Assembly: GCA_030591625.1 (NCBI GenBank)
Contig: JAUVAR010000125.1
Location: 1 to 7,304 of the forward strand
DNA: 7,304 nucleotides
DNA from: Candidatus Zixiibacteriota bacterium
GTDB lineage: Bacteria > Zixibacteria > MSB-5A5 > GN15 > FEB-12
Reading direction: 5' to 3'
Under the pieces are notes generated by a model. It did no database searches. It had not been told where the DNA came from and saw only the letters and a list, made by a program, of their open reading frames with translations. A program made the translations under genes and the position numbers. Of this stretch, positions 5,762 to 7,304 are shown in pieces (within the stretch, counting starts at the first letter, position 1; every line of letters starts with the position of its first letter).

Positions 5762-7304
5762 TAGAATAACTCATCATCTAAATCGTTTCCACCCGGCATT
5801 GAGCCATGTTGTTGCAAATGCTCCGAGAGTAATTCCGACTCTCGCTGTGTGAACATCTGATGAGGCTCATGAGCCATATAGGCAGCATCAAAATTATCTT
5901 CCAATTTTTCCTGTGCGAGTTCTCGCATACTCTCTGCCCCGCCAATCAAAGTTACTTCTTTATTGGCATTGAAAAGCGTAAGCACACCCGGCTCCGCAGG
6001 TATCAAATCAATTTCTATAGCATTAAATATTTTGTATCTATCGGGTGGAAGAACAACACTCGTAACTGAAAGACGTAAATCACATCTCGAACAACGCAGC
6101 GCCTGTGCAACCGCCGTTGTTTCATCGAAGCCAGATTCTCGTTCTGAAAATCCTTGCTCTCTTGCATTCATTACACAACTCGGATTGCGACGCTCAAGTA
6201 CAATCTCATCAGGAGCAGTAGCATTGGAGGAAACAGAAATATCATATGAAAACAATTCACCTGAACCATCAAGTGATCGATCAATCGCCAGAGCAGCTTT
6301 GCGTCCCGCCTGCACAGCCGCCACAACTGACGAGGCTCCTGAGACATTATCTCCCCCGGCATAGAGGTTCATCTTATCATCAATACAACCGTTCTCATTC
6401 ACGCCGATAGTTGCAGAACCTGTGACATCAATTCCTGAAGGAACAGCGACTCGTTGTCCGATTGCAGCAATAACATGATCTGCTTCTACCTGCACAAACT
6501 CACCATCAATAGGTGATACCGACCGACGACCCGAATCATCCGCATCTCCACGCACCATCTTTTGCATGCGTAAAGATACCAGCTTATCTATGCGTTCTAT
6601 TTCATACGGACTTAATAAATATTCGAATTGAATTTGTTCTTCAATCGCCTCAGCTATTTCTGATTCATAAGCGGGCATTTCATCTTTACTGCGACGATAA
6701 TAAACAGTGACCTTCTCAGCCCCAAGCCTCAAAGCAGAGCGAGCCGCATCAAGAGCGACATTTCCGCCACCTATCACAGCAACCGAACCAGAAATCAAAT
6801 TTGTATTCCCACTGTTCACAGCCTTGAGGAATTCGAGCGCATCAATCGCCACGTTATCATTGTCAACACCTTTAGGTAATTTCACAGACTGCGAGGCACC
6901 AGTAGCCCAGAAGTAAGCATCATAATTATCAAGTTCTTCAGGAACATTATAATTGCTATTCGGATGGAACGTCACACCAAGTGACAATATCTTTTCTATC
7001 TCATCATCGAGCACAGAAGGTGGCAACCTGAAATCAGGGATACCGTAGCGCAACATCCCTCCAGCCTTTTCTTCTCTATCAAACAGGTCAACTGAATGAC
7101 CGAGTATTCTTAAGTAATAGGCAGCAGACAATCCAGCCGGCCCCGCTCCAACAATTGCGACTTGCTTACCTGTCTCTTTTCCGAGTTTCAATTCCTGTTT
7201 CCAATAACCGTCATCATTGTCGGCAGCAAAGCGTTTGAGCGATCTGATTGCTACCGGTTCATCCCAAACTTTACGACGGCAGCCCGACTCGCACGGGTTG
7301 TAAC
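5761..7304 (-). CDS. GltD-like FAD/NAD(P) oxidoreductase with C-terminal GIY-YIG-like extension (N-terminus cut by window edge)
   Basis: The frame is open to the right edge; 513 residues are visible, numbered here from the first complete codon at 7302. A TTG at 7191 is not the start, because the family-typical NPCESGCRR (Cys4, Cys8) and DEPVAIRSLKRF lie upstream of it. FAD motif GAGPAG is at 52-57, AGGMLRYGIPDFRLP follows, the NAD(P)H motif GGGNVA is at 178-183 and the second FAD segment AGGDNVSG at 315-322. A CSRC pair (404, 407) follows. The last 75 residues are not part of GltD: they resemble a GIY-YIG fold (GVL 439-441, LIG 452-454, Arg460, Glu488, Asn506) lacking the motif tyrosines, then DDELF. 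By family it should move electrons between NAD(P)H, FAD and iron-sulfur clusters in the cytoplasm. Its stop overlaps the next gene by 1 nt. The partner enzyme upstream is outside the window. A plain glutamate synthase small subunit is unlikely, given the extension and neighbours. Confidence 0.9.
   Translation of the reverse strand, partial: YNPCESGCRRKVWDEPVAIRSLKRFAADNDDGYWKQELKLGKETGKQVAIVGAGPAGLSAAYYLRILGHSVDLFDREEKAGGMLRYGIPDFRLPPSVLDDEIEKILSLGVTFHPNSNYNVPEELDNYDAYFWATGASQSVKLPKGVDNDNVAIDALEFLKAVNSGNTNLISGSVAVIGGGNVALDAARSALRLGAEKVTVYYRRSKDEMPAYESEIAEAIEEQIQFEYLLSPYEIERIDKLVSLRMQKMVRGDADDSGRRSVSPIDGEFVQVEADHVIAAIGQRVAVPSGIDVTGSATIGVNENGCIDDKMNLYAGGDNVSGASSVVAAVQAGRKAALAIDRSLDGSGELFSYDISVSSNATAPDEIVLERRNPSCVMNAREQGFSERESGFDETTAVAQALRCSRCDLRLSVTSVVLPPDRYKIFNAIEIDLIPAEPGVLTLFNANKEVTLIGGAESMRELAQEKLEDNFDAAYMAHEPHQMFTQRESELLSEHLQQHGSMPGGNDLDDELF

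Noticed and set aside
5268..5764. Plus-strand open frames (120 and 125 codons) opposite the start of the alcohol dehydrogenase and the 79-residue gene
   Set aside because: They are antisense shadows of well-supported genes, without a ribosome site or recognisable motifs.
5963..6364. Plus-strand open frame of 133 codons
   Set aside because: It is antisense to the conserved FAD-binding and C-terminal part of the flavoprotein; low-complexity Ser/Ala/Thr-rich product typical of a shadow frame.
7189..7191. TTG as start of the right-hand flavoprotein
   Set aside because: The same frame continues upstream to the window edge and encodes the conserved iron-sulfur segment NPCESGCRR and DEPVAIRSLKRF, so the true start is outside the window.

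Overview
The window is a densely packed stretch of bacterial chromosome. All eight protein-coding genes lie on the minus strand and are read from the right edge to the left edge. Gaps are 1-nt and 8-nt overlaps or spacers of roughly 11 to 120 nt, so it looks like one long metabolic operon, possibly with internal promoters. Moderate GC, Shine-Dalgarno sites and many oxygen-sensitive or ferredoxin-type redox families suggest an anaerobic bacterium, perhaps from an uncultured lineage. The sequence alone does not allow a safe phylum call. I see no RNA genes, CRISPR arrays, insertion sequences, phage genes or classical terminators.

Right part (5522-7304). A large GltD-like FAD/NAD(P) oxidoreductase enters from beyond the right edge. 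It ends in an unusual C-terminal extension that resembles a degenerate GIY-YIG fold and finishes in DDELF. Its stop overlaps (TAATG) the start of a 79-residue protein with a CxxCxxC motif that ends in DDDLF. The shared tail and the coupled translation suggest two parts of one redox complex.

Centre (1431-5450). There are four catabolic enzymes: a zinc-dependent medium-chain alcohol dehydrogenase (possibly specific for an alicyclic hydroxyacyl-CoA), a 3-hydroxybutyryl-CoA dehydrogenase, an enoyl-CoA hydratase (crotonase) and a butyryl-CoA-type acyl-CoA dehydrogenase. The last three catalyse consecutive beta-oxidation steps between a saturated short acyl-CoA and its 3-ketoacyl-CoA. No thiolase and no electron-transfer flavoprotein is present in the window.

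Left part (1-1398). A gamma subunit of a 2-oxoacid:ferredoxin oxidoreductase overlaps by 8 nt a second GltD-like flavoprotein that runs off the left edge. The N-terminus of that flavoprotein carries a TGSWR segment like that of PorD delta subunits. This points to a gamma-delta-alpha-beta oxidoreductase operon whose delta subunit is fused to, or replaced by, an NAD(P)H-linked flavoprotein; alpha and beta would lie beyond the left edge.

Together the locus looks like acyl-CoA catabolism tied to two related iron-sulfur flavoproteins that move electrons between acyl-CoA or ferredoxin level carriers and NAD(P)H. The most interesting and least explained part is the tail-sharing pair at 5522-7304.
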